From: Persicaria tinctoria
Taxonomy: Eukaryota > Streptophyta > Magnoliopsida > Caryophyllales > Polygonaceae
Length of the DNA: 64,000 nucleotides
Assembly: GCA_037127255.1 (NCBI GenBank)
Contig: JBANSL010000008.1
Location: 42,297,373 to 42,361,372, forward strand
Direction of reading: 5' to 3'
Below the pieces are notes generated by a model. That model was not told the origin of the DNA, did not search any database, and saw only the letters and a program-made list of their open reading frames with translations. The position numbers were made by a program, and so were the translations under genes. This document shows, piece by piece, positions 11,204-22,399 of this stretch (position 1 is the stretch's first letter; each line of letters starts with the position of its first letter).

Positions 11204-14200
11204 ATGAATAATCGTGCTTGGATGTATGATATGTACTTGCCGAATCTTGATGGCATCAAACCTGAATATTATCAAGGGGTTGATGAGTTTGTGAAATTTG
11301 CTGCTTCTCAAGAACATTACATGGATGGAGACAAGATAAAATGTCCATGCAAGAGTTGTCGAAATTGTAAATTTAAGGTTGCAGATCAAGTTAAGAACGA
11401 CTTATATCACTTTGGGTTTTTGAGTGATTATTACCGATGGACTGCACAGGGTGAGTCGATTAGTGCATCTAATGAGGAAGAACTTTGTGAGAGTAACCCA
11501 CGAAACTTGAATCCAGAACAAAGAATGGTATTTGATTTGGCTGGGCCTAATTTTGTTCCTCCGCCGTGGTTTAATGAAGCTAATAGTGGTGGAGTTAGAG
11601 ATAACTACCAAGAAAATCTGGGAACAGAACCTTCTGAGACAATTAGCGATGTCAATGACATGGAAGAAGACGCAGGACCAACCGATATTGATAGGATGTC
11701 CCAACGTTTTTGGGATGTTCTTAAAGCAGCTGAGGAACCGGTGTGGCCTGGATGTTCTACACATACACAATTGTCTTTTACTGCAAGGCTTATGAGTTTG
11801 AAATGTGAATATAATGTGCCTCAAAGCGTCTTCAATGGTTTTGTCCAATTGTATGATGAGATTTTACCTCAAGGTCATAAGATTCCAGTCAATTACTACC
11901 AGGCAGAGAAGTTGGTTAGTAATTTAGGTTTGCCGATGGAGAGAATAGACATGTGTCCCAATGGTTGTATGTTATATTGGAAGGATGATGTCAGCAAAGA
12001 ATCTTGCAAGTTTTGCGGGCATTCCAGGTTCACAAGTGATGAGAATAAGAGCACCCCGTGTAAAGAACTATTTTACTTGCCTCTAACCCCACGACTGCAA
12101 AGATTATATGCATCTGAGGCTACGGCTGGCCATATGACTTGGCATGCGAATCATGTACCGGAGGAGGGGATGATGAGTCATCCTTCAGATGGAGATGCAT
12201 GGAAGAGATTGAATACAATGCATCCTAGTTTTGCTTATGAGCCTCGAAATATTCGTTTTGGTCTGTCCACAGATGGTTTTGCCCCATTTACTAAATCGGG
12301 TCAAAACTATTCTTGTTGGCCAGTTATTGTTACTCCTTACAATCTTCCACCCAATATGTGTATGAAAACAGAATATATGTTTTTGACATTGGTCGTGCCA
12401 GGTCCTCGAAATCCTAAGAAGTTGATTGATGTGTGTCTGCAACCTTTGATCGATGAGTTAATGCAATTATGGGAGTCCGGGGTGAGCACTTATGATGTTT
12501 CAAGGAAGGAAAATTTTATTATGCGGGCAGCTCTCCTTTGGACGATTAGTGACTTTCCCGCATATGCTATGTTGTCAGCATGGAGTACTGCTGGAGAGTT
12601 AGCTTGTCCAATATGTATGGAAAATTCAGATGCTTTCCGATTACATTATGGTAGAAAGGCTTGTTGGTTCGATTGTCACAGACGATTTTTAGAAGCTAAT
12701 CATCCTTGGCGAAAAAATAGGAATCAGTTTCGCAAAAATGTTGTAAGAACATCACCGCCACCTCCGATGCTGAGTGGGAATGAAATTTGGGAACGGGTAC
12801 GTCACTTTCCAACCGCCATTGAGGACCCACTGAATAATCCGCCTGGTTATGGAGATTCTCACAAGTGGACAAAGCAGAGTATTTTTTGGAGGCTTCCATA
12901 TTGGAAAGATCTTTTAATTCGACATAACATTGATGTTATGCACACAGAGAAAAATGTATTCGATAATATTTTTAATACTGTGATGGATGTTCCTGGGAAG
13001 ACTAAGGATAACTTGAATGCACGGAAAGATATTCGACTACTTTGTCGCCGTCCAGAGCTTCAAGTAAATGATGATCACAAGGGGGCGAAGCCAAAAGCAA
13101 TTTACACATTGACGAGGGATGAAAAGAAACATGTTTGTCAATGGTTGAAGTCTGTGAAGTTTCCTGATGGTTATGCATCTAATTTGGGGAGATGTGTTCA
13201 GAAGGATAATTGCAGTCTCGCAGGGATGAAGAGTCATGATTGTCATGTGTTTATGGAAAGACTCATTCCGATTGCTTTCAAAGAGTTGTTACCTCTATCT
13301 GTTTGGAGTCCTTTGACTGAGCTAAGTATCTTTTTTCAGTCAATTTGTTCATCCACTTTGTCTACTGATCACATGAGACATCTGCGGTCTACGATGCCTG
13401 TAATATTATGTAAGTTGGAACGTATCTTTCCACCTTCATTCTTTGATTCCATGGAGCATTTACTTGTGCACTTGTCGTATGAAGCTGAAATAGGAGGACC
13501 GGTGCAATATCGATGGATGTACCCTGTTGAGAGATATTTGTATCAGTTGAAGCGCAAAATTCTGCAAAAGAATCATGTTGAGGGATCGATATGCATGGCT
13601 TACTCTCGTCAAGAGTCGTCTAATTTTTCTGTGCATTACTTTCCTTCTCATGTTCCATCTAAATTGAGGAGATCAGCGAGAAATGATGCGTTTGAAGGCG
13701 ATGAAAGTGCTCTTTCGGTTTTCAATTATCCTGGTCAAAGTGGCGGCAAAGCGAAAACAAGGTGGATGACAGTGGACAAAGAGTGGAATGCTGCACACAC
13801 ATATGTATTGCTTAACTATTCGGAAGTGCAATCATACATCAGGTATATTTTGTATTATATTAATAATGATATACTTTGTTTTGTTTGGATTAAGAATTAT
13901 ATTTATAATTGGTATGTAGTATATTTGAGTCAGAAAGAGGCATGGTTGATGAGGATATGGTCGAGAAAGAGTTTGCGGGATGGTTTAAAAAATATGTAAG
14001 TGTACCTTGTTTTTTTGCTTTCAAATAAGTTAAGAGTTGGATTATATATGCATGGCATATATGTATATATAAATGAATAATTATTATCTACATTTTAATG
14101 ATATATTTGCATAAACATTACAGGCACTAGATGAGAACAATGGAGTCCATACAAATGAGCTTTTGTGGAGTTGTGCATGTGGTCCGAGTGTCAAAGCTTA

Positions 14201-14888
14201 AAGTTGGACCACCTACAAAGTTAATGGATACAAGTTCCAGATGGTGGGGAATAGCGTCGGCAAGTCAACAATGAATAATGGAGTATGTGTTACGGGATCT
14301 AATCAGGAAAATGTTGAAACAAACTTTTATGGTCTTCTGGAAGAAATCATCGAGCTTGAATATCCTCGTTCACATAATAATGAAAATAAGATTGTCTTAT
14401 TTAAGTGTAAATGGTTTGATCCATCTGAAAGAGGTACAAGAGTTCATCGAGAGTACCGTTTTGTTGAAGTAAATCACAAGAGACAGTATCAAAAGTATGA
14501 ACCATTCATACTAGCACAACAAGCGGTTCAAGTATTTTACACGGAATACCCAGGAGCAAGGAGCGATCAGGCAGATTGGAGGTATGTATGCAAGACAACT
14601 CCCCGAGGGAAAATAGCAGAACGGTGGAAATCTACCACCCCCACTACTGCTTATCAATCTGATGAAATCATCACTCCTGATCTTTATGTCCAACTAATGG
14701 CAGACAATGTGCCAACAAGTTTGCGTGATCCATCAAATGCAGTCAATGATGTTGTGGAGGAGTTGGTGGAGCCTGATGATAGCGATGAGGAGGAAGCATT
14801 GTTCAATGCCAATGATGGAGTAGAGTATGAAACAGAGCCCTCTGGTGATGAAGATGTTGAATCTGATGATTCGCAAGATGAAGAATAA
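11204..14888 (+). pseudogene. tnpD: TNPD/TNP2 transposase of the CACTA (one internal stop)
   Basis: This is the catalytic transposase for the CACTA ends. Predicted exons are 11204-13842, 13920-13995 and 14124-14888. The ATG at 11204 opens a transposase-associated domain (RAWMYDMYL, then CPCKSC). It is followed by Transposase_21, with STDGF (D357) and DVMHTEKN (D577, E582), whose conserved acidic residues are likely catalytic. A DUF4218 region (HDCHVFMERLIPIAF to YPVERYLYQLKRK) comes next, and after the introns a DUF4216 domain (WFDPSERGTR, REYRFVEVN) with an acidic tail. Exon 1 is uninterrupted for about 880 codons. The only lesion seen is TAA at 14199-14201, in frame with exon 3. The splice sites are inferred: donor AG|GTATAT, acceptor ATGTAG, donor AT|GTAAGT, acceptor TTACAG. 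An alternative is that the C-terminal part is skipped or not essential. Confidence 0.88.
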
Positions 14889-15155
14889 TCAAAAAAACAG
14901 ATTACAACATCAATGTAGGATCCCATTTTCTTGTTAGTTTAAGTTTTGTCTACTTTTGGTATTTGACTGAAAATAATTGCTCGCATTTGGTTTGTTAATT
15001 ATCTACATCTTATAAAGTTTAGATATATTTATGAATTAAGGCAAGTTATTTGTGTGCTTTGTGACTCAATTTGAACTCCTGACTCTTAAGGACTTGGGCA
15101 TTAATTGGAGCTGCTATTTTATATTAATACTTCTCAAATTTTAAAGTATCTATAA

Positions 15156-15225
15156 AGCCTATGTGGGATTCGAACCCACATGAATGTGTATAACACAAAT
15201 GCTCTACCATTTGAGCTAATAGGCT
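15156..15225 (-). tRNA. tRNA-like sequence, possible anticodon UAU, probably degenerate
   Basis: The minus strand folds partly as a tRNA. The 7-bp acceptor stem is perfect (AGCCTAT with ATAGGCT). T8-A9 are present, the D arm is GCTC/GAGC with a loop containing GGTA, and the T arm is perfect (GTGGG-TTCGAAT-CCCAC). Both Pol III internal boxes are recognisable, and the B box is GGTTCGAATCC. The anticodon arm is poor: with a 7-base loop the anticodon would be TAT, but only three of five stem pairs form, and the variable loop is three bases. It could be a decayed tRNA gene, an organelle-like relic or the head of a SINE. No SINE body was seen. Confidence 0.45.
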
Positions 15226-15350
15226 ATTAATTTCAATTCACCATACTAATGGCAAGAATTTATTCATCTAGTGTTTTTAGAATCATAAATACTAGGCAGA
15301 ACCAGAAATAACTAATGGCAAGTTTCTACTGATACAATATTGATACAGTT

Positions 15351-15404
15351 GCTGTCAGACAGGTAGTAGCACCAACTGCTGTCAGACAGGTAGTAGCACC
15401 AACT
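15351..15404 (+). repeat. 27-bp tandem duplication
   Basis: Two exact adjacent units begin GCTGTCAGACAGGTAGTAGC at 15351 and 15378. Confidence 0.92.
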
Positions 15405-15938
15405 GCTATCATAGATGCATTTCCCACAGTTTCTGTCATACCCTACACTTCTTCGTTTCAGTGCATAGAAAATCAGTATGACAGCAAAAGAGAGATTCTA
15501 AATCCAAATAATCAGACCCTATTTAGCCGTTAGCATTCAGGACTAGACTAACACATTGTATCCCTAAAATGGGATGAATCTATCTTGATGTACAGAAAAA
15601 TGGGATGGATGCTTCCCTTTCCGAATGCAGCCTCAATCCTGATGTCAGGGGCAGTAAAGAAAGAGTACAAAATCAAACACAGAGTAGATGTAGGCACAAA
15701 TATAAAAGTTATTATAGCACACAAACGCTGTAAAAATGAAACAAAAGTATATTATATTTATAATTTAAATTATTCATAATAAATCTTATTCTCATCTAAG
15801 CTTTTGTTCTTTTTAAGAGTCCAGAGTAAATTTATATGTTTGAATCAAATATATTCTTTAATGTTCTTTGATTTTGAAGGATGAATACATGAGTAACTTC
15901 CATTGTATCAGATTAAAACACAAACATTAGGCCTTTAC

Positions 15939-17528
15939 CTCGTGATATGCCTTCTTAATCTCAACACGATTGGCATCTTTAGGAACTCCGAGGATTTCAT
16001 AGTAATCTTGCCGACTTGAATAGCAAGCACCTGCCAAATACACAACCTCATTATGATTACAACAAGACACTATACACAAACTTGGATTAATAAGAAGAAT
16101 CTGAAAGGGGGATAGGGGGAGTTAAGACCTGTGGCATGAAAAAATTGCTTTCTCCAAACCAATCCTCTAACAGCATAATCTACAGTCTTTTCTCCAATTA
16201 CATAAATGCATAAATGCATCCTTTTCTGCAACAGGGTAATGTTTAAACTTCCTTGTTTGATGTGGTCAGTATATCAAGCTAAATGCTGAAACATAAATGA
16301 ATTGAGGAGAATAAAACCTAGCAAGAATGAGTACTTCTGTAACAAGGTGAAGGCGCGAATTTGCGTAAGCAGCAGCAGATTTTAACAGCTTCAACTTCCA
16401 AAGAAGAGTATCTTTTGGTATGATATCAGCCAGAACCTTCACAAAAAAATAAAAGCCAAAACAATCAGATGAAATATTTATGCAAGTTTTCTGAACTAAT
16501 GACCTTTAGTTTTACTTTTAAACAGAGCTCGATGAATGATGGTTTAATGGATACCTAGTATAGTGATTGGAGAACAAATATAGATAGCAAAAACAAAAAC
16601 AAGAGTCAAGGATGTACAGATTCTGCATCTTACAGAAAGATGAGGTAGCGCAAGGAGCACCAATATTACCCTACTAATGATGCAGAACATGAAATAAACT
16701 AGAATCTAGATAATATACTACTAAGGAAGCATGGTTCATCATCAGGCTATTCACTTCAAGTTCATCACAAAAGAAAGACAAATCAAACAAAGAAGCTAGA
16801 GTTTAGAAAATAACTCTAAGGCAATATTACTTCTTAAATTGAATTCACTTGTGAGATTCGAAGAATCGAAGCCAACATTAATTCAATTCACCTTCGATTT
16901 TAGAGCACAGATTAACAAAATTTAGACAATCCAATTCAGTTCCCTCCTGAATCCAATATTAATTCAATTCAATTCACATTCGATTCGAAGAGTCAAAGAG
17001 TTGAAGCCAATATTACGTCTGAATTCAAATGCATTTTCCAGCACTTCAACAAACCAATATTACTTGTGAGATTGGCTGAGTTTTTCAATACTTCACCAAG
17101 ATATCAATGCAAGGGGTGGATGCTAAATTCAATTCACAAACACAAAATTCAGTTAACAAATTCACAAACCCTAATCAAAATTTCTCAAAATTGATTCTCA
17201 AAATGGCAATCCCTAATTTTACAAAATTGGTTTCCAAAATCAAAACCCTAAAGAAAATCTCGTATCCTACCTGTAAATTGAAACTCAAATCAAAATTTGG
17301 AGCACAGATTAACAAAATTTAAGTTATAAGGTGCAAAAAACTAACCTTTTCGATCGGAGAAGGACCTGATGTTCGCATCAGCGGGGATTCGGAGCAGCAC
17401 TTAGCAGCAGCCAGCCACTGAGCACCGTCGCCACCACTCCGGAGAGGAGCCACAGCCAGCCACTGAGCGGGGTGGATACCTGGCATCCGTCTCGGCCAGC
17501 CGTAGACATCGATCTGCCAAGGGAGCAT
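15939..17528 (-). pseudogene. Captured 5' part of a mitochondrial DnaJ (GFA2-like) gene
   Basis: Four exons on the minus strand keep one frame and canonical splice sites: 17528-17346 (first ATG in frame at 17528, donor AAAAG|GTTAGT), 16436-16318, about 16220-16129 (donor ACAG|GTCTTA) and 16030-15939 (acceptor GGCAG, donor GAG|GTAAAG). Exon 3 ends in QFFHATG. Exon 4 reads SRQDYYEILGVPKDA and EIKKAYHE, the first two helices of a J domain, but stops before the HPD motif. The FHATG start followed by the J domain resembles plant mitochondrial DnaJ proteins of the GFA2 class. The piece is therefore truncated and cannot stimulate HSP70. The GC content of exon 1 is clearly higher than its surroundings. 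The exon 3 acceptor is uncertain by five bases. Confidence 0.72.
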
Positions 17529-17850
17529 CCTCGCCTGTGGATCGGCGAGAGCTGGCAGCCGGAGAGACCCTGGCGATGGCTTTCTTTTTTTTAGGTGCAA
17601 GATGAAAACCGAACTGTTGCAAAAGCCTCTCCTATATTTCCCATATTTAGAATTTTAGACTAGTATAGATAATTTATATAAAGATAAATAAAATACTAAC
17701 CCTGAGTGTTACTCCGCATATAATAAACTAGTATAAATACTTAATATAAGATTATAAATAATATATATATATATACACACTCATGGTTAGTATTTTATCT
17801 CTCTTTATATAATAAATTAGTTCCTCATATTATATACTTTTTTAGGAGCT

Positions 17851-17962
17851 AAAAACTATATAAAATATTAACTTTTTTTATTAATAATTACAAACTTATT
17901 AGCAATAAGTTTATAATTATTAAAAAAAATTAATTAAAAAGTTAATATTTTATATAGTTTTT
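17851..17962. repeat. 112-bp near-perfect foldback
   Basis: The outer arms 17851-17877 and 17936-17962 are exact inverted repeats of 27 bp (AAAAACTATATAAAATATTA and so on). An inner pair, 17883-17900 and 17904-17921, is inverted with one mismatch. The structure is typical of a small MITE or MITE remnant. A MITE-like end (GGACGGAGGTAGTA) lies just downstream at about 18010. Confidence 0.8.
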
Positions 17963-18426
17963 ACATTTTTAAAAAAACCTGCGTAAATAGTAAAGTCCAT
18001 ATATTTTTGGACGGAGGTAGTATATTTTATTAAGTATTATATATATATATATATCAACTCTAGCTAACATAACAGATGGACTACAAATGGAATAAGAATA
18101 GACTATAGATGCACTTCGACCAATTGATTGAACGAACAAAAGAGATCGAAACAATGTCATTTAAAAAAAGAGTAAATTTGCTAAGTAACTTTCATTATAG
18201 TCAATATTTCGTATTATTTCGCAATGATGGATTTCTGAATGAAATCAAAAAATCGTAATAATTCATACATATGAACCAAAATCGTCTATTATATCTTTTT
18301 TTTTTTCTCGGGAGTGTATACGACGGACTCTACAAGAACTATGTCAATCAAATATTTCATTACATACATCGTTTATGCTTAGATATGTTAGGTATTTTTT
18401 TTCAAATTTTCAAAATAAATAAATAA

Positions 18427-18429
<3 letters not shown>

Positions 18430-18460
<31 letters not shown>
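18430..18460. repeat. (AT)n microsatellite
   Basis: About 15 AT dinucleotides in a row, flanked by AAAT and TTATAT imperfect repeats. Confidence 0.95.
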
Positions 18461-18472
<12 letters not shown>

Positions 18473-20875
18473 TTATATATCATATTACCTTAATATGTAT
18501 ATGAAAATATACTTGTAGTCAATTTTTCATATTATACTTACTAGTACGTGTTCCATCACATGCACGAGAATATATTAACACGCTATTGTAAAATTATATA
18601 TATTACTTATATAAAAAAATCTATAAAAACAATAACTCTAAATTCCAATAAACTAATGACAATCAAATTGTATTGGGAAGTATAAAATAAAAATAAACCT
18701 ATGTATAAACAATTCATTCTACCTAAAAAATAATATAATTTTCTATGCATCAGCTTATAACACGCATCTTAATTTTTTATTATCTATTTTTTGATATATT
18801 TTTTCTATGCATTTGTTTTCCAATTAAGCCCTCATTTAACAATTATTCTTATCTTATAAACTCAAATAATAATTGTACTTAATTCTCATATGTTGCACTA
18901 TGATTAAAAATTATTTTCACCTTTTGTATTTAATTTATAATAAATACCACTCCCTCCATTTTCAAATAATTCTCATATGTTGCACTATGAAACTCCCTTT
19001 CTCACCCAGCTATCTGAAACTCTGCTTGCTCCTTTCTGCTCTCTCGCCGACACCCTTCTCCATCAGTCTTTCGATTTCTCCGATGATAGGTGCCTCCCTA
19101 TTCAACTGAACTCCCTCAAATTGAATTGTGCAACAACCATTCTCTTTCATCGATGATAGGTGCCTCTTGCCTGTTGCCCTCTTGTCGAACTCTTCTTCTT
19201 TCCTTTTAGTTTTGAATTCGACTTTTAATTAGTTTTGTGAAATTGTGATGATATTCTCATGCCTGGTTGTTAAGATTATGAGGTGAAAGGTGTGAAAATT
19301 TTAGTTTCATAGATGCCTACTCATAATGCACTTGAGGTGTTTGATAAAATGCTTAATTGAAATCACTCCTTATTTCGCTGATAGTTTTTGTTTTTGAGCT
19401 AGATTGATGATGTTACCGAACATGAGATGAATTAATGCGTTGAACTCGCACAAATTGACTATGAATTAGGGAGTTTGGGATGACCTTGTTTCTTTAACTA
19501 AGAAATCATCGTCATCTGGGATCGTTGGACTGAATTTTGTTTAGCTTCAGGTGGCTATTGCTGTTAATTTGATTGAGAGGCTTAAATTTGTTGTCTGGGA
19601 GAGTTAAGGCGACCTTTACTGTTCGAATTTGGACTGAAATTAGGGTTTTCAATTGCAGGTACAACCTAGCAACGAGAGAGGTAGAGACGAGTTCCAACCA
19701 CACAACTTAATCCGAAGATGAGGAGTGTTAAGAGCTGAGCTTATTAACAGAAGGTAACAAATTTGATTGGTGAGATTTTCCAACTTCAATCACAATTGTT
19801 ATCCTGTTAAAGTACTTATCTTTTTCGTGCCTTATATTGAACCTACAGCAGAGCTGTAAAACACACAAATAGACGGTTTTATTACTATGATCAAACACAA
19901 AAATGATGACAAAAGGATTAAGAGTGTAAAAGCAAGCTGTACGTTACTCCTGATGAGATTTTCTACAACATATTTAAATAAGAAAACTCGCTTTTGGTTC
20001 ATAAATCGTGGTAAAGCAAGCCCAGTGTCACTCCTCCAATCACATAATATAATTTATAAAGGGACAAAATATGCATTGCAAAAATACAGTTTTAAGACCA
20101 GCCATCCTAAAAATTAAGGAAAGCCCAAAAATATTAGGAAAACAACAGCTTCTTAAAGGAAACTTAAACCCGAAGAAGTGTCATATCTTTTGTATGGTCA
20201 CTGATTTCCCACCAGAGGTATCAAGACCCAAAATTTCATAAGCAATTTTAAAAGTTGCTGCATGCTTAATAAGAGTAAACTATGATTATACAGCCACCGA
20301 AATTAAGCATCTGTAAAACTAAGAACACTGAAGAAATAAAACCCAAATTCACTTCAAAGTCAAATTCTCAACCACTCCTCTTTCAATTTTTTTGGTGTTC
20401 CTTTTTTTTTGGTGATCTTTTTAGTGTTGCTAAGTGCTTGAGTTATGACTTTGTGATGCTGGATTTTTATTTTTATGACTCTATGCTGATTCTATGGCCT
20501 TTTTTTTTTAATTAAAGATTACATTTGGTTAGGAATATAAAAATGTTCAATTAAATGTCCGTAACAAAATTTCTGATTATATGCCTAAGTTTTTAGAATT
20601 TAAATAAAGTTTCTACAATTGAAAACAAATAGTAACTAATTTCAATGTGTAACTAATTTCAATGTCAATCCTTCGTATTTGACAGCCTCACAACCCAAAT
20701 TAACTTTAAGGTCAAATTCCCAACCACTCCTCTTTCCAATGAACATTGATTTGTTGATCACCTACTATTTCATTATAAGCAGCAATCAACATTGCTGTGT
20801 TGATCTTTGTTGCCTCTTTTAAGAATTGATTTTGCTATTTGTAATGAAAATGATGTTTTGCTGCCAGTTTAATAA

Positions 20876-21111
20876 TTGATTTTGCTATTTGCAATGAAAA
20901 TGATGCTTTGCTGCCAAGAGCAATTGACTATTATTTCTGAAATTTTTCCGGGGACTGAATTCTTCCGGTTTCCATTCTTGATGGATTTTCGGAGGTCCAT
21001 CATTTCAAGAAATCATGAGAGGGCTTTGAATTTGATGAACTCGTGTGCAGCTACTCTTATGGGAGAATATCCTGAGATAGTATTTGCGTTTGGATTCAGT
21101 GATGAATTTAG
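20876..21111 (+). pseudogene. Captured exon of a tRNA-His guanylyltransferase (THG1-like) gene
   Basis: THG1 adds the extra 5' G to tRNA-His. The conserved part starts near 20984 and reads DFRRSIISRNHERALNLMNSC, then YPEIVFAFGFSDEF, ending at a plausible splice donor (21111, TTTAG|GTATTT). ALNLMNSCA and the SDE(Y/F) motif are hallmarks of the THG1 N-terminal catalytic region, and the Asp of SDE is a metal ligand in that family. The residues before it are divergent, and no other THG1 exon was found nearby, so this is one captured exon. A 21264-21487 open stretch downstream could be another exon of unknown origin. An imperfect duplication of about 45 bp (about 20824-20868 and 20874-20915) precedes it. 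Confidence 0.68.
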
Positions 21112-22399
21112 GTATTTTTGGCTTTACTTTTGTTGCTTTAATTTGAGTGGTACCCTTTGCTGTCAACTTGCGTATAGTTAAACTACCTTAACGTTGGGCT
21201 AAATTTTGTAATTTTTTGATTTTGGAATGTGTGATTATTAAGTAGTAGAATGTGTCATCAGATTTGCCCAATTCGGATTTATAGAGCGAATAGACGATGT
21301 AATCATTCGTCTTTTCTACATTCATTGGCTCGAGATTGAGGCATGGGCCAACACCGACAACAAGATCCATGATATTGTTTCCATTTATTCAAGGGAAAAC
21401 TTACCCTACTTTGTCACTTTTGTGCAGCAAAGGAAAATAGGTTTGGTAAATATTGGCCTTATTTTGGGTGTTTATACAAGGGGTCGTTGAATGAAATTGG
21501 ATCTTTTTTTTTGGAAAGCAAGTTTAAAGAAAGGATCATGCTATGTTATAATGTGAAAATAAAACATAGCATGATATTAATATAATATACTGTATGATAT
21601 AGTATTATATACTGGTGTAGTCTTTTTTGACAACATTTTGGGTTAAACTTTATATATACTGTATTATATATTGATCTATAATTAAATACGTAGTATCTTT
21701 TTAATGTAATTTTTATTTTATTTTATTTTGTTAATCGTTGATCTATTTTTTTTTTAAAAAAATGAATACCCGTGTGCTCACGGGATAACAACTAGTATTA
21801 TTAATAAGTATGTATGAGTTTATCAAAATAAAATATAAAATATAAAATAATAATATCAAATGTCTCTTCGAAGACGTCTGATAAAATTGGAACATATATA
21901 AATAGTAAAAAGTCATTTATTTAAAAACAGATTGAGTAATATGTTTTTGTCAAAAATATTATTTAAATGTATCCTAAATTATGAATTTTATAATATTATA
22001 AATACCACAAAGATGGCTATACTATAGTAGTTACTACGGGATATATATACACATATAAGATTGCAATAACTTAAAAAAAAAAGAGGGAATTAAAAGATTA
22101 AGGAGGGAACTGAAATAATTTAAACGAATTTTATCTTCAAATTAATCATAATAAATCTCAAAATCCCTATATTTTTGGCATCAACCCACCACCAGTACGG
22201 CACTTCATATCTTCGGCTCTATCTTCACGCTTTGGAGCCTCTGGCGATGCCGCCTTCCCTAGAACAGGCTCTCTGTTAGTCGGAAGACATTCCGAGCTCT
22301 CTCCGCTGCTTCGTTCTATCCGAAATCGCCTCTCCGCTGCCTCGTTCTCTCTGTTCCTCCTCATCTTGATTTCGATTCATCTTTGGCTCTTCTCTTGTC
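21112..22399. other. CACTA interior between THG1 fragment and tnpA-like gene
   Basis: This is AT-rich. The frame 21264-21487 is free of stops, but I recognise no family in it. 22170-22399 is CT-rich and is probably the 5' untranslated leader of the tnpA-like gene. Nothing else stands out. Confidence 0.45.

Larger units (their letters stand above)
14889..15938. other. Non-coding interior of the CACTA downstream of tnpD
   Basis: This is AT-rich sequence with the tRNA-like element (15156-15225) and a 27-bp tandem repeat (15351-15404). 15400-15780 has higher complexity and may be the 3' untranslated part of the captured DnaJ fragment that follows on the minus strand, but no further exon was recognised. 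Confidence 0.5.
17601..20875. other. AT-rich CACTA interior with a foldback and microsatellite
   Basis: No gene is supported here. The tract holds a 112-bp foldback (17851-17962) and an (AT)n run (18430-18460). A 23-bp sequence AATTCTCATATGTTGCACTA is repeated near 18879 and 18966, and GATGATAGGTGCCTC is repeated near 19080 and 19152. 18950-19200 looks like a plant 5' untranslated region (CT-rich) and may belong to the THG1-like capture downstream. 19200-20875 shows nothing recognisable. Confidence 0.5.

Noticed and set aside
17700..18025. Stowaway-like MITE ends (GGACGGAGGTAGTA near 18010)
   Set aside because: The partner end at about 17709 (TACTCCG) is too poor to set boundaries; only the inner foldback is reported.
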